The translations under genes and the position numbers were made by a program. The notes beneath the pieces were generated by a model. That model searched no databases. It saw only the letters and a list, made by a program, of their open reading frames with translations, and was not told where the DNA came from. A stretch of DNA of 64,000 nucleotides, from NCBI GenBank assembly GCA_019636335.1, contig JAHBXR010000017.1, positions 91,600 to 155,599 on the forward strand, written 5' to 3'. Each line of letters opens with the position of its first letter. The first letter of the stretch is position 1. Shown here piece after piece: positions 52,609 to 61,645 of the stretch. This stretch comes from Pirellulales bacterium. Lineage in GTDB: Bacteria; Planctomycetota; Planctomycetia; Pirellulales; JAEUIK01.

Positions 52609-54507
52609 TTATTGGGGCACGAGGGACTTGCTCCGCAGATGGTCGAGGACCCGGCGAACGTACTGATTCGAGTCGTTCTGCAGGCCGGAGAGCCTGGCCT
52701 GGAGCTCTGCCCCACGGAGGTCGAGCCGGTCGAGGGCGATGACCGCCATGAGGCGCACCCACTCATTGTCTGAATCGAGCAGCGACACGAGAGTGCCGAG
52801 GGCCGTCTCATCCCCCTGGGCCGCGAGCACCTCGGCCGCAACCAACCGCACCTGGGGAGATGCGTATTCCAGTGCGGCCCGCAGGACCTGCTGCTGCTCG
52901 GAAGTATCGGAAGTGGTAGGCTCGTGGGCTGCGACGCGATTGGCCAGCCCCCGCACGGCCCAATAAGCGATCGTCGGATCGGGATTCTGGATGCCATCGA
53001 GCAGTAGATTCCGCTCTTGCTCGTCGACCGGTTGTGTAGATGCGGCGACTTCGGCGACCGGTAGGATTATGCCGAGGGGGTATGCTGTTGACGACCTGCG
53101 CACGGCATCGTAGGGAGCCTCGTCGCCGAATCGGGTACGCAGCTCATTCTCGGGCAGAAACCCGAGATCGATGATATTGACCATCCATCGTTCGAGCTCG
53201 CTGCTGAGTCGCGCGCGCACGGTGGCGAACTCCGGCTCGTCGGCCAGGTTATTGATCTCCCAAGGGTCGGCCACCGTGTCGTAGAGCTCGACGCCGGGCT
53301 TGATAGGCGTCATCCACTGCGCGGCAGGCCCCGTGAGTTGGCCGGCATCTGCCAGCTTCTGCCAGGCCTGCATCGTCGGCATTTCCCACTGGTACGACAG
53401 AAACTGCTTGCCGAAGTAGGGCAACTCGGGCCGATAATTGCGAATCAACTTGTAGCGCTCGTCGCGCACCGATCGCAGCATGTCGTAGCGTTCGTCCATG
53501 CGATCGCGAAAACCGTGTACATACTGCCGCTCGGCGCCGGCCGCCGCGCCGAGAAAGGCCACGCCCTGCATCGTCGGCGGAATCGGCACGCCGGCCAGAC
53601 TCAATACCGTGGGCGCAAAGTCGACAAAGCTCACCAGTCGGTCGCACGTCGAACCAGGGGGCGAAGGTGCGAGACTCTCGAACTTTCGCGGGAAGCGGAT
53701 GAGGAGCGGCACCCGGGTGCTCGTGTCGTACAACCAGCGTTTGCTGCGGGGCAGCCCCGTGCCGTGATCGGAGAAAAAGAAGACGATCGTCTCGTCGGCC
53801 AGTCCGTCGCGCTCGAGCTCGTCGAGAATCGCTCCCGCCTCGGCATCCATCACGCTGACGAGATCGGCGAAGCGGGCCGCGTCGCGCCGCGTCTCGGGGG
53901 TGTCGGGATAATACGGCGGTAGCGTGGCCCTGGCGGGATCATGGCGAGCCTCGTCCGGCAGATCCTTCGTGCGCCGCTCGAATTGTGGGTCGGGAAGGCG
54001 GATCTGACTTTCGTGCGTCGTGGTGAAGTTGAACACGCTGAAGAAGGGCTGCCCCGGCGCCCGTCCGCGCCAATGCGCGCGGTTGCTCGAATCGTCCCAC
54101 GTGCCGGCCGGGGGGGTGAAGTTGTAGTCGGTCTTCACGTTGTTCGTGGTGTAGTAGCCCGCCTCGCGCAGGTAGTGCGGAAAAGGGTGTACGCCCGCGG
54201 GCAGCTTTCCTTCGCAGCGCATGTGATGCGTACCGATCGAAGGAGGCCACATGCCGGTGATGAGGCAGGACCGCGAGGGAGCGCAGACGCCAATCGGTGC
54301 GAAGGCGGCCGTGTAACGTACACCTTCTCGCGCGAGCCGATCGAGACGTGGCGTGACGGCGTATTCATCGCCGTAGCAGCCGAGATTTGGGCTAGCATCC
54401 TCGCAGGTGATCCAGAGGATGTTGGGGCGGGCATCCGCAGCGCGCACACTTGACGTGAAGCACGATAACGCGCAAGTGAAAGCGATGAGCAGAAAAAGGG
54501 GTGCCAT
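52609..54507 (-). CDS. Secreted sulfatase with C-terminal HEAT-like repeats
   Basis: 632 residues with a signal peptide (1-24). PNILWITCEDASPNLGCYGD supplies metal-binding acids, and CAPSR at 75-79 is the formylglycine motif: the Cys is oxidised by a sulfatase-activating enzyme. FFFSDHGTGLPRSKRWLYD is the second conserved block. The sulfatase part ends near 480. The last about 130 residues look like HEAT repeats (ASPQVRLVAAEVLAAQGDETALGTLVSLL). It hydrolyses sulfate esters outside the cytoplasm, probably on algal or mucin-like glycans. The ATG at 54507 is where the signal peptide starts. GAGGG lies only two to four bases before it. Confidence 0.9.
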   Translation of the reverse strand: MAPLFLLIAFTCALSCFTSSVRAADARPNILWITCEDASPNLGCYGDEYAVTPRLDRLAREGVRYTAAFAPIGVCAPSRSCLITGMWPPSIGTHHMRCEGKLPAGVHPFPHYLREAGYYTTNNVKTDYNFTPPAGTWDDSSNRAHWRGRAPGQPFFSVFNFTTTHESQIRLPDPQFERRTKDLPDEARHDPARATLPPYYPDTPETRRDAARFADLVSVMDAEAGAILDELERDGLADETIVFFFSDHGTGLPRSKRWLYDTSTRVPLLIRFPRKFESLAPSPPGSTCDRLVSFVDFAPTVLSLAGVPIPPTMQGVAFLGAAAGAERQYVHGFRDRMDERYDMLRSVRDERYKLIRNYRPELPYFGKQFLSYQWEMPTMQAWQKLADAGQLTGPAAQWMTPIKPGVELYDTVADPWEINNLADEPEFATVRARLSSELERWMVNIIDLGFLPENELRTRFGDEAPYDAVRRSSTAYPLGIILPVAEVAASTQPVDEQERNLLLDGIQNPDPTIAYWAVRGLANRVAAHEPTTSDTSEQQQVLRAALEYASPQVRLVAAEVLAAQGDETALGTLVSLLDSDNEWVRLMAVIALDRLDLRGAELQARLSGLQNDSNQYVRRVLDHLRSKSLVPQ

Positions 54508-54565
54508 ACCCTCACAGCGACAGCCGGGTGGGCATGCCGAGCGAGTCATCCAATTGCAAATCAAA

Positions 54566-54928
54566 TCACCCATTGCGACGATTCTCCACGAACAATACCA
54601 GCCCAGCAGCAATCGCCGCCACGCAGTAGATCACGAAACACCAACTCGCCAGATCAGCACCTTCGACGGCAAACAAGGCGATGTAGCCCCAGAATATGGC
54701 CGGTAGTATCGCAGCTACAGAATAGACAAGCAGGCTGCGCGAGCGTAGCGGTCCCATCCAACCCAGCCGCGCAGCCGCATACGCTCCGATTGCTGGCAAT
54801 ACGAACGTGGAAACAATCGCCGCCAGGCCAATCATTTCAAAGTCATACGCCAGTGCAATGGCTGCTGGAGCAGCAAATGCTGCCAACACAGCAAAAAATG
54901 TTGAACCCGAAATCGATCGATCGTACAC
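54566..54928 (-). CDS. Small four-span membrane protein of unknown function
   Basis: 120 residues from a GTG at 54928. Four hydrophobic segments cover most of the protein (for example FFAVLAAFAAPAAIALAYDF, LAAIVSTFVLPAIGAYAAAR, LLVYSVAAILPAIFWGYIALF, FVIYCVAAIAAGLVLFV) and it ends in a charged ENRRNG tail. No family was recognised. It lies between phnW (31 bases) and the sulfatase gene (58 bases) on the same strand, so it may be in one transcript with either. Confidence 0.7.
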   Translation of the reverse strand: MYDRSISGSTFFAVLAAFAAPAAIALAYDFEMIGLAAIVSTFVLPAIGAYAAARLGWMGPLRSRSLLVYSVAAILPAIFWGYIALFAVEGADLASWCFVIYCVAAIAAGLVLFVENRRNG

Positions 54929-54959
54929 GCCGTCTTCGCCGCCTCTTGGATATAGTCGA

Positions 54960-56075
54960 TCAGCCGACCTTCACACCCAACTCCTCGACCGCTTCGCCAA
55001 TCGCTCGACAGAGTTGGCGGATATCGTCAGGGAAAACGTGCCCGATCGTGCCGATACGGAACGTCTCGGCCTGGCTCACCTTGCCGGGATAGAGCACGAA
55101 CCGGCGCCGCTTCACCGCATGATAAAACGCGTCGAAGGTGAACTTCTTGTCGTCGGGATAGATGAACGAGGTGATGATCGGCGAGCGATACTGCGGCGCG
55201 AGCAACGGCCGGAAACCGAGCCGCTCCATCCCCTCGACCAGCAGGCGGTGATTCTCGGAGTAACGACGGTAGCGCGTCGCGACGCCCCCTTCTTCTTCCA
55301 ACTCCACAAGCGCCTGAGCGAAGGCGCGCACGACGTGCGTGGGAGACGTGTAGCGCCACTTTCCCCCTTTGTTCTCCATCTCGGCCCATTGATCGTACAG
55401 GTCGAGACTCAACGACCGTGCCCCACCGGCCGAAGCCTCGAGCAGCGTGCGCCGCGCGATGACGAAGCCGAAACCCGGCACGCCCTGGATGCACTTGTTG
55501 GCCGAGGAGACAAGAAAATCGGCCGACAGATCTTCCATCGTCATCGGGATGCCGCCGAAGGAGGACATGGCATCGACGATGAACGAGCGATGGTGCTTCT
55601 TGACGACGGCGCCGATCTCCTGGATCGGGTTCAGCATGCCCGTGGTCGTCTCGCAGTGGACGACGGCCACGTGCGTGATCGAAGAGTCCTGGGCCAGCAC
55701 CTCGTCGATGCGATTGGGATCGGCCGGTTCCGTCTCGGTGTGAAATAGTTCCGTACCGGGGATGCCGATCCGCTGCGCGATCTGCACGATGCGCTTCCCA
55801 TAGGCGCCATTGTTCACGGCCAGCAACTTGCCGTCGTGCGGAATGACCGATCCCAGCGTGGCCTCGACGGCAAACGTGCCGCTCCCTTGCATCAACACGG
55901 CGGTGTAGTCGTCGCGCGACGTGGCCAGCCGCACGAGCTTCTGCCGGATGTCGGTGACGATCGAATTGTAGTCGTCGTCCCAAGTGCAGAAATCGTTCAA
56001 CATGACCTGCTTCACCGTCTTCGACGTGGTGAGCGGTCCGGGCGTCAGCAGCAGATAGGGAATATCGTCGTCCAT
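54960..56075 (-). CDS. phnW: 2-aminoethylphosphonate:pyruvate transaminase
   Basis: 371 residues, the usual length. It is a class V aminotransferase with the opening YLLLTPGPLTTS, the MQGSGTFAVEATLGS phosphate-binding stretch, and the PLP-binding Lys 194 in SSANKCIQG. It moves the amino group of 2-aminoethylphosphonate to pyruvate, giving phosphonoacetaldehyde and alanine. I chose the ATG at 56075, where family similarity begins; a longer frame exists upstream. It follows phnX with a 20-base gap on the same strand, the standard AEP-degradation pair. Confidence 0.93.
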   Translation of the reverse strand: MDDDIPYLLLTPGPLTTSKTVKQVMLNDFCTWDDDYNSIVTDIRQKLVRLATSRDDYTAVLMQGSGTFAVEATLGSVIPHDGKLLAVNNGAYGKRIVQIAQRIGIPGTELFHTETEPADPNRIDEVLAQDSSITHVAVVHCETTTGMLNPIQEIGAVVKKHHRSFIVDAMSSFGGIPMTMEDLSADFLVSSANKCIQGVPGFGFVIARRTLLEASAGGARSLSLDLYDQWAEMENKGGKWRYTSPTHVVRAFAQALVELEEEGGVATRYRRYSENHRLLVEGMERLGFRPLLAPQYRSPIITSFIYPDDKKFTFDAFYHAVKRRRFVLYPGKVSQAETFRIGTIGHVFPDDIRQLCRAIGEAVEELGVKVG

Positions 56076-56095
56076 AAAATCTCGGCAGGTCTCGG

Positions 56096-56920
56096 TTAGG
56101 GAGTCGCGCCCGCAGCGATGGCATCTTCGATCGTTGGCAGGAGCGCGGGTAGATTTGCGACGGAGTCGAGTACCCAATGGGCGCCAGCGGCAAGAAGGGT
56201 TACGGCCACCGCGTTCATGCGCTGCTGCAATTCATCCGCGGGGAGCATTGCCGCCTCGTCCTCGGTGAGCCCGATGTCGCTGCCGGTGCGCGTCACGCCA
56301 ATGGTCCACACGCCGGCATTGCGTCCTTCTTCGATGTCGGGGAGCGTATCTCCGATCTTCACCACGGCGGTGGGAGGATAGATGTCGAAGGTTTCCATCG
56401 CACGGTAGATCATCCAGGGGGCGGGGCGGCCTGCTTTCACGTCGCTGGGACAAAGGTTCAAGTCGGGCTGGTATCCCTGCTTGGCGGCCGCCGCGTAGCA
56501 CAGCTCGGCCGCTTCGCGGAAATAGCCCGTCGACGTGGCGATCTTGATGCCCCGCTGGCGCAGCGCGGCGACGCAATCGAGCAGGCCGGGCACGAGCCCA
56601 CTCGACGACTCGACGCTGGCCAACTGCAGCGGCACGAAGTGTCGGCTATAGATCGCCTCGACGTCCTCCTCGGTGGCGGCGCGTTGATGGACTTTCTGCC
56701 AGCGTTCGGCGATCTCGGGGCTCGTGATGATCGCGCGTACATGGTCCTTTTTGCCGAGCCCCATCGGGCGGCGCGCCTCGGGGACGGTCACCTCGACGTC
56801 GAAGCGGCGAAAGGCCTCGATAAAGGGGACCACCGGGGCAAAGCAACCGTGGTCGACCGTGGTGCCGGCCCAGTCGAACACCACCATCCGAATCGGTCCA
56901 CGGTAGGTGGATCCAGACAT
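56096..56920 (-). CDS. phnX: Phosphonoacetaldehyde hydrolase
   Basis: 274 residues of the HAD superfamily. The nucleophile motif is FDWAGTTVD with Asp 16. GLGKKDHVRA carries Lys 57, which corresponds to the Schiff-base Lys 53 of the Bacillus enzyme. VVKIGDTLPDIEEGRNAG provides the Mg2+ acids. It splits the C-P bond of phosphonoacetaldehyde to acetaldehyde and phosphate. GAGGAG lies a few bases before the ATG. With phnW it lets the cell use 2-aminoethylphosphonate, the commonest natural phosphonate, as a phosphorus source. No phosphonate transporter gene was seen in the window. Confidence 0.94.
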   Translation of the reverse strand: MSGSTYRGPIRMVVFDWAGTTVDHGCFAPVVPFIEAFRRFDVEVTVPEARRPMGLGKKDHVRAIITSPEIAERWQKVHQRAATEEDVEAIYSRHFVPLQLASVESSSGLVPGLLDCVAALRQRGIKIATSTGYFREAAELCYAAAAKQGYQPDLNLCPSDVKAGRPAPWMIYRAMETFDIYPPTAVVKIGDTLPDIEEGRNAGVWTIGVTRTGSDIGLTEDEAAMLPADELQQRMNAVAVTLLAAGAHWVLDSVANLPALLPTIEDAIAAGATP

Positions 56921-57031
56921 GCCAACTCCTCGCCTTGTCGTTGAACTAGAGAAACCCCGCCGAGCGTCGATGCAGCCCCGTTTGTACTGGCTGCGGCAGG
57001 GGCGTTCAATTGCCCGAGCAGTCGCAGGCGC

Positions 57032-57886
57032 TCAGGCGAGGAAATCGAGCAGCAGGCGATTCACGCGCTCCGGCTCTTCGTGCTGCACCCAGTGCGTGGC
57101 CTCTTCGATGAATTCGAGCCGTCCCTGGTCGCACAGGTCGATGCTGGGCTGTGCCAACTCACGCCCCAGGAAGCGGTCCTGCGTGCCCCAGATCATGAGC
57201 GTGGGAATCTTCACGCGTACCGAGGCGAGTCTCGCCGGCTGGACCCGCATCAGGGCGCGGTACCAGTTGATCATGCCGGTGACGACGCCCGGCTCGGCCC
57301 AGACGGCACGATACTTTGCCAGATCTTCATCCGAGAAGGTGTCGGGCCGGCTAGTCTTTTGCAGCGCTGCGGCACTGCGCGAAAACTTGCCGATGCGGAA
57401 CATCACCTCGGGCAGCTTCGGCAACTGGAAGAAGAACATGTACCAACTGCGCAGGAGCTGGCGCACGTTCTTCTTCATCTGTGCCCGCATCACGATGGGA
57501 TGGGGCACGTTGAGAATCACGATCCGCTCGATGTGTTCGGGATAGCGCAGTGCGGCCCACCACGTGACGGCGGCGCCCCAGTCGTGGCCGACGAGCGTGC
57601 CCCGCTCGCGCCCCAACGCGTCGAAGATGCCCACCGCGTCGGCTGCCAGCAAGTCGATGCCATAGGCGGCCACCCCTGGCGGCTTGTCGCTCGTGTTGTA
57701 GCCGCGCTGGTCGGGGACTGCCACGCGATAACCGGCCGACGCGAGCACGTCGATTTGTCGCCGCCAGCCGTACCAGAACTCGGGAAAGCCGTGCAGCAAC
57801 ACCACGAGGGGGCCCTCTTCCGGCCCGGCCAGAATCGTGTGCAATCGCACGCCGTTCGTTTCGATCGAGCGTTCTTCGTAGTTCAT
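57032..57886 (-). CDS. Alpha/beta hydrolase, epoxide hydrolase-like
   Basis: 284 residues. HGFPEFWYGWRRQ (about 32-44) is the oxyanion motif of the epoxide hydrolase/haloacid branch. The nucleophile is Asp 102 in GHDWGAAV, and the general-base His lies in ATHWVQHEEP near residue 263. GMINWYRA in the lid resembles the tyrosine-bearing segment of epoxide hydrolases. It could open an epoxide ring or act as a dehalogenase. Substrate unknown. It follows the Gfo/Idh/MocA gene by 15 bases and precedes phnX by 111 bases. Confidence 0.88.
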   Translation of the reverse strand: MNYEERSIETNGVRLHTILAGPEEGPLVVLLHGFPEFWYGWRRQIDVLASAGYRVAVPDQRGYNTSDKPPGVAAYGIDLLAADAVGIFDALGRERGTLVGHDWGAAVTWWAALRYPEHIERIVILNVPHPIVMRAQMKKNVRQLLRSWYMFFFQLPKLPEVMFRIGKFSRSAAALQKTSRPDTFSDEDLAKYRAVWAEPGVVTGMINWYRALMRVQPARLASVRVKIPTLMIWGTQDRFLGRELAQPSIDLCDQGRLEFIEEATHWVQHEEPERVNRLLLDFLA

Positions 57887-57901
57887 GGCAACTCGCGGCC
57901 A

Positions 57902-58888
57902 TCAGGCAGTGGGCAGGCCGCACGCGTTGAGTACCGCGCGCTGCACGGCCAGTTCGTGCGTGTAGGGGAAATCGGAATCCTTTTCGCCGCGGATGATCTT
58001 GGCCAGGTCCGCCGCGTCTCCCACGTAGCGTGGGTAGTCGCCGAAGGCGATCTTCTGGTAGCCCCGCTGATACTTGTCCCGGTTCTTGTTCAGCGCGAGC
58101 AGCACGTACGGTTCGTCGAGCTGGATGATCTGGCACGTTCCCTCGGTGCCACAGAGGGTAAAGTGCCGCCGGGCGCCTCCTTCGACCTCGAGGCCCGTCG
58201 ACTTCACCGTGGCGATCGCCCGGGGGTACTCGAACACCGCCAGCATGTTGTCGCGGAGCGTGTCGCTCGTGGGGAGCGATTCCTGCCGGAAGGGAGTAAC
58301 CTTCGTCGGCTCGCCCAGGGCGCCAATCACCAGATCGATGATGTGGCAGCCCAGCTCGAACATCATGCCCCCTTGGTATTCGGCCAATTGCGGGCGCCGT
58401 TCGAAGGGAATCACCTTGCTCATCACCGTCTCGACCTCGAAGGGTTCGCCCAGCCAGCCGCTTTTCAGCGCCTCGCGCAGGAAGATGACGGCCGGGCTGT
58501 AGCGATACATATAGCCGAGCTGCACCGCCAGGTGCTGCCGCATCGCCTCGTCGAGGATACGTTGATACTGGGGCAACGATTCGCCCGCCGGCTTGTCGAT
58601 GTGTACGTGCTTGCCGGCCTTGACGCACCGTTCGGCGGTAGCGAGCAGATCGCGGACGCGCGTCTCGACCGCCACGGCCGCTAGGTCGGGCACGTTGAGC
58701 AGTTGCTCTTCGGTCATCCAGGGCAGGTCGCGATACTCGGGCAGATTCTGTGCGGCGCTGCGCAATTCTTCATCGGGCTCGACGATGCCGACGACCTCAT
58801 AGTCGGGCGATTGTCGATAGGCGGCCATCTTGCCCGCCGCGTGCGCGTGGCCGACGCCGATCTGTCCGATCTTGATTCTGTTCATCAT
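57902..58888 (-). CDS. Gfo/Idh/MocA-family oxidoreductase
   Basis: 328 residues. An N-terminal Rossmann fold (KIGQIGVGHAHA) for NAD(P), then VHIDKPAGESLPQY, equivalent to the EKP motif, and a C-terminal alpha/beta domain with GGMMFELGCHIIDLV carrying the catalytic-type His. It probably oxidises or reduces a sugar or inositol derivative. The neighbouring TIM-barrel isomerase gene ends 36 bases before this start, a pairing often seen in sugar-acid and inositol catabolism loci of planctomycetes. Confidence 0.92.
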   Translation of the reverse strand: MMNRIKIGQIGVGHAHAAGKMAAYRQSPDYEVVGIVEPDEELRSAAQNLPEYRDLPWMTEEQLLNVPDLAAVAVETRVRDLLATAERCVKAGKHVHIDKPAGESLPQYQRILDEAMRQHLAVQLGYMYRYSPAVIFLREALKSGWLGEPFEVETVMSKVIPFERRPQLAEYQGGMMFELGCHIIDLVIGALGEPTKVTPFRQESLPTSDTLRDNMLAVFEYPRAIATVKSTGLEVEGGARRHFTLCGTEGTCQIIQLDEPYVLLALNKNRDKYQRGYQKIAFGDYPRYVGDAADLAKIIRGEKDSDFPYTHELAVQRAVLNACGLPTA

Positions 58889-58924
58889 CGATGGCCTTGC
58901 TACGAATCTGTTCGAAGCGAATTA

Positions 58925-59755
58925 CTAGCTCACGTACCGGCGCAAAAAATCCGCACTCTTGGTCGCGGTGTCTTCGGGAGTGCTCCGCGCCGCGCCCGAC
59001 TGGTGGACGGTGATCGTACCGTCGTAGCCGATCGTACGGAGGCCGGCGAAGACTTCATCGAAATCGATGCCCCCCGACTGCCAGAGGGGGATGTCGAAGT
59101 AGCTCACCTCGCCGCGGACGCGCGTCGGCAACTTCGACTCGCCGTCTGGACCCAGCCGATGGTTCTGCAGGTAGACGTTCATGATATGTGGAGCGAGGCG
59201 TTTCAACGTCTCGCGGCCGTACGACTGACCGCACAGCAGCAGATTGGCCGGTTCGTAGATCAGGCCGAAGTTCGCGCGGCAGATCCGCGCGAGCACCGCG
59301 AGTTGCCCCTCGACTTCTTCGAAGAGACTGTTCGTATGGCACTGGTGTGCGAGCCGGATGCCCCGTTCGCGGGCCTCGTCTGCTGCCCGCGCCGCCGCGG
59401 CGATGTCGTCTTCCTGCTTGAGGCAGACGCGGATCAGCGTCGTGCCGAGCGCCCCGGCCACGTCGAGATGGGGGCCGATCTTGCGCAGGTTGTTCGGCCC
59501 CCGATCGTTGTTGAGCGGCACGTCGTAATCGGTCGTCGCCATCGAGACGGCCAGTCCATGCTCGTCGGCGACCTTTCGCATGCGGCGCAGCTCGTCGAGC
59601 GGCGTTTGTACTCCCCCGGCCGACGCGCGCAGGCAGATGGCCTCGTAGCCGGCGTGATGGGCCATGCCGCAGAACTGCTCGAACGAGCAAAGCAGACGGT
59701 CCTTCGTCGGCGCCTCGGCGGCGCGGGTGGAGAGAGACAAACGCATCGAGCGCAT
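58925..59755 (-). CDS. Sugar phosphate isomerase/epimerase-like TIM barrel
   Basis: 276 residues (starts at 59755 or 59746). It is an AP-endonuclease-2/xylose-isomerase-like TIM barrel: GYEAICLRASAGGVQTPLDE near the start, RLAHQCHTNSLFEEVEG in the middle, FGLIYEPANLLLCGQ, then HIMNVYLQNHRLGPDG and TITVHQSGA at the end. His, Glu and Asp residues in these motifs usually bind a metal. The substrate cannot be told. It is first of a likely operon with the oxidoreductase (36-base gap) and the hydrolase. Confidence 0.82.
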   Translation of the reverse strand: MRSMRLSLSTRAAEAPTKDRLLCSFEQFCGMAHHAGYEAICLRASAGGVQTPLDELRRMRKVADEHGLAVSMATTDYDVPLNNDRGPNNLRKIGPHLDVAGALGTTLIRVCLKQEDDIAAAARAADEARERGIRLAHQCHTNSLFEEVEGQLAVLARICRANFGLIYEPANLLLCGQSYGRETLKRLAPHIMNVYLQNHRLGPDGESKLPTRVRGEVSYFDIPLWQSGGIDFDEVFAGLRTIGYDGTITVHQSGAARSTPEDTATKSADFLRRYVS

Positions 59756-59842
59756 CCGGACAGCGAAAGAAGGAGGCGAACTGCAACCCTAACGGCACCT
59801 GATAGCGGGGTCAAGCAATCGAACGGCATGCCGTTCGCGCGC

Positions 59843-59920
59843 GTAGGTCAGGTACGCCGTACCTGACAATCAATAGAGTGGCGACATCGAACATTGTCAG
59901 GTACAGCGTACCTAACCTAC
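59843..59920. repeat. Nested palindrome: two self-complementary 28-bp arms as inverted repeats
   Basis: Arms 59843-59870 and 59893-59920 are reverse complements with two mismatches. The left arm is itself a palindrome (GTCAGGTAC, GCC, GTACCTGAC); the right arm is nearly so. The right arm covers the stop codon (59917-59919) of the NhaD-like gene. The sequence resembles REP-like dispersed elements I recall from planctomycetes. Confidence 0.75.
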
Positions 59921-61542
59921 AAGAACAACAACGTCATGAGGACGAGAATCGGCAGCAGTATGCTCACGCTGTAGACCATGTAGCCGAAAAAGCCGGGCAT
60001 GCGGACCCCGGCTTTCTCGGCGATGGCCTTGACCATGAAGTTCGGTCCGTTGCCGATGTAGGTCATCGCTCCCATGAACACGGCCCCCAAGCTGATCGCG
60101 ACCAGGAGGTCGACGGCCACGCCGGCCATGGTGGCCGTGCTGCCCGGGTCGAGGGATTGGGCGGTCTTGAAGAAGACGAGATAGGTAGGAGCATTGTCGA
60201 GCACCGACGACAACGTGCCGGTCGCCCAGAAAAACTTCTGCGGCGTGTCAATCCCGAGCTCCGCGCCGCGCACGTCCAGGATCTGCAGCGCCGGCTGCAT
60301 GCAGAGAAAAATGCCCAAAAACAGTGCCGCGACCTCAATGATCGCACCGTAGTTGAAATTGTTCTTGCGGCGTACTTCGCTCGACCCGAGCACGAGGGAG
60401 ATGAGGACGAAGAGCAGCAGCAGCATTTCGCGCAGGTAGAGCCAGGGGTGCCACTGGGTGCCGGGCAAGGTCTTGCTGGGATCGAGCATCGCCACGGCCG
60501 CCACCACGCCCAAGAGGAGCGGGGCATTGATCGCCACGCCCGAGAACTGCAGACGACGCACCTGCGACTCGTCGCGCACGAGCTCGCGTTTCTCCTCGCG
60601 TGGGTAGGCGTAGAAGCGGTCCCACAGGTAATAGACGAGGATCAAACAACCATTGACGAACAGCCATTGTGGAAAGAGTTGCAGGGTCCAGAGGAAATCG
60701 ACCCCCTGCAAATAGCCCAGGAACAGCGGGGGATCGCCGATCGGCAGCAGGCAGCCGCCGCAGTTGCAGACGACAAAGATAAAGAAGACGGCGGTGTGGG
60801 CGACCTGCTTGCGTTGCGAGTTGGTTTCGAGCAGCGGCCGGATCAAGAGCATCGCGGCGCCGGTGGTGCCGATGAAGCTGGCCAGCACGCCGCCGATGGC
60901 GATGAACGCCGTGTTCGTGGCGGGCCGCGCGACGAGGTCTCCCTCGATGCGAATGCCCCCCGAGATCGTATAGAGGGCGAACAACAGGATGATGAAGGGG
61001 ATGTACTCGTTGAAGATCGCGTTCTGGAACACGGTCCAGGGCAGTCCGAACGAGAGCCAGCCTGCGCCCGGCTCGATCACCGCGTGTCCCAGGAAGTGAC
61101 GCTCGACCGCGGTGCCATGCGCCACGAGATAGTACACAAGGGTCAGCAACCCCAGCCCCGCCGCGACATAGAAGCGATGCAGGTTGCTCTCCCACCAATG
61201 CTCGATCGCCGGCACCAGCGGAAAGACGGCAATCGCCCCCAGCAGGAGTGCGAAGGGCAACACCATGAAAAACGTCGGCGGAACGATCTCGTGTTTCGCA
61301 TGACCATCTGCGGTCGGATGCGTTTCGTCGCCGTGAGCGTCAGCGGCGTGATCGTCAACATGCTCGTCGGCGACCGCGTGATGCCTGCCATTGATCATCT
61401 CGGTGGCGGTCTGTGGCCATTGGAACAGGAGTGCGCCGCCGTAAATCACCAGCGCGATCGCGATGCCGAGTATTACCGGCAGGCTCGAAGAGGCGGCAGA
61501 AGCAGGCGAACCATGCACGTCGGAGGGATGCGAGTGACTCAT
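59917..61542 (-). CDS. NhaD-like Na+/H+ antiporter (ion transporter superfamily)
   Basis: 541 residues with about 12-13 hydrophobic spans. A His- and Asp-rich hydrophilic stretch (about 50-85) between the first two spans could bind metal. IGTTGAAMLLIRPLL, CNCGGCLLPIGDPPLFLGYL and LDNAPTYLVFF are the characteristic re-entrant and ion-binding segments of the NhaD/ArsB/CitM superfamily. It should exchange Na+ or Li+ for H+, although other substrates such as arsenite or citrate are possible in the superfamily. No Shine-Dalgarno was seen; TATAAA lies 10 bases before the ATG. Confidence 0.85.
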   Translation of the reverse strand: MSHSHPSDVHGSPASAASSSLPVILGIAIALVIYGGALLFQWPQTATEMINGRHHAVADEHVDDHAADAHGDETHPTADGHAKHEIVPPTFFMVLPFALLLGAIAVFPLVPAIEHWWESNLHRFYVAAGLGLLTLVYYLVAHGTAVERHFLGHAVIEPGAGWLSFGLPWTVFQNAIFNEYIPFIILLFALYTISGGIRIEGDLVARPATNTAFIAIGGVLASFIGTTGAAMLLIRPLLETNSQRKQVAHTAVFFIFVVCNCGGCLLPIGDPPLFLGYLQGVDFLWTLQLFPQWLFVNGCLILVYYLWDRFYAYPREEKRELVRDESQVRRLQFSGVAINAPLLLGVVAAVAMLDPSKTLPGTQWHPWLYLREMLLLLFVLISLVLGSSEVRRKNNFNYGAIIEVAALFLGIFLCMQPALQILDVRGAELGIDTPQKFFWATGTLSSVLDNAPTYLVFFKTAQSLDPGSTATMAGVAVDLLVAISLGAVFMGAMTYIGNGPNFMVKAIAEKAGVRMPGFFGYMVYSVSILLPILVLMTLLFL

Positions 61543-61645
61543 GAGGTCGATTTTATAGCGAATCGATACCCGAATGGGGAACCGGGTATAGGAGAGGCAT
61601 CAAACCGCGAACATCGCGCAAGGTGACTTTGTAGAAGTTGTTCTT

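Noticed and set aside
61553..61558. TATAAA 10 bases before the NhaD-like ATG as a leaderless promoter
   Set aside because: No -35 element at 16-18 bases upstream; a single hexamer is not enough evidence.
59878..61626. 582-codon plus-strand frame
   Set aside because: It is antisense to the NhaD-like transporter gene; hydrophobic codons read backwards give the charged composition.
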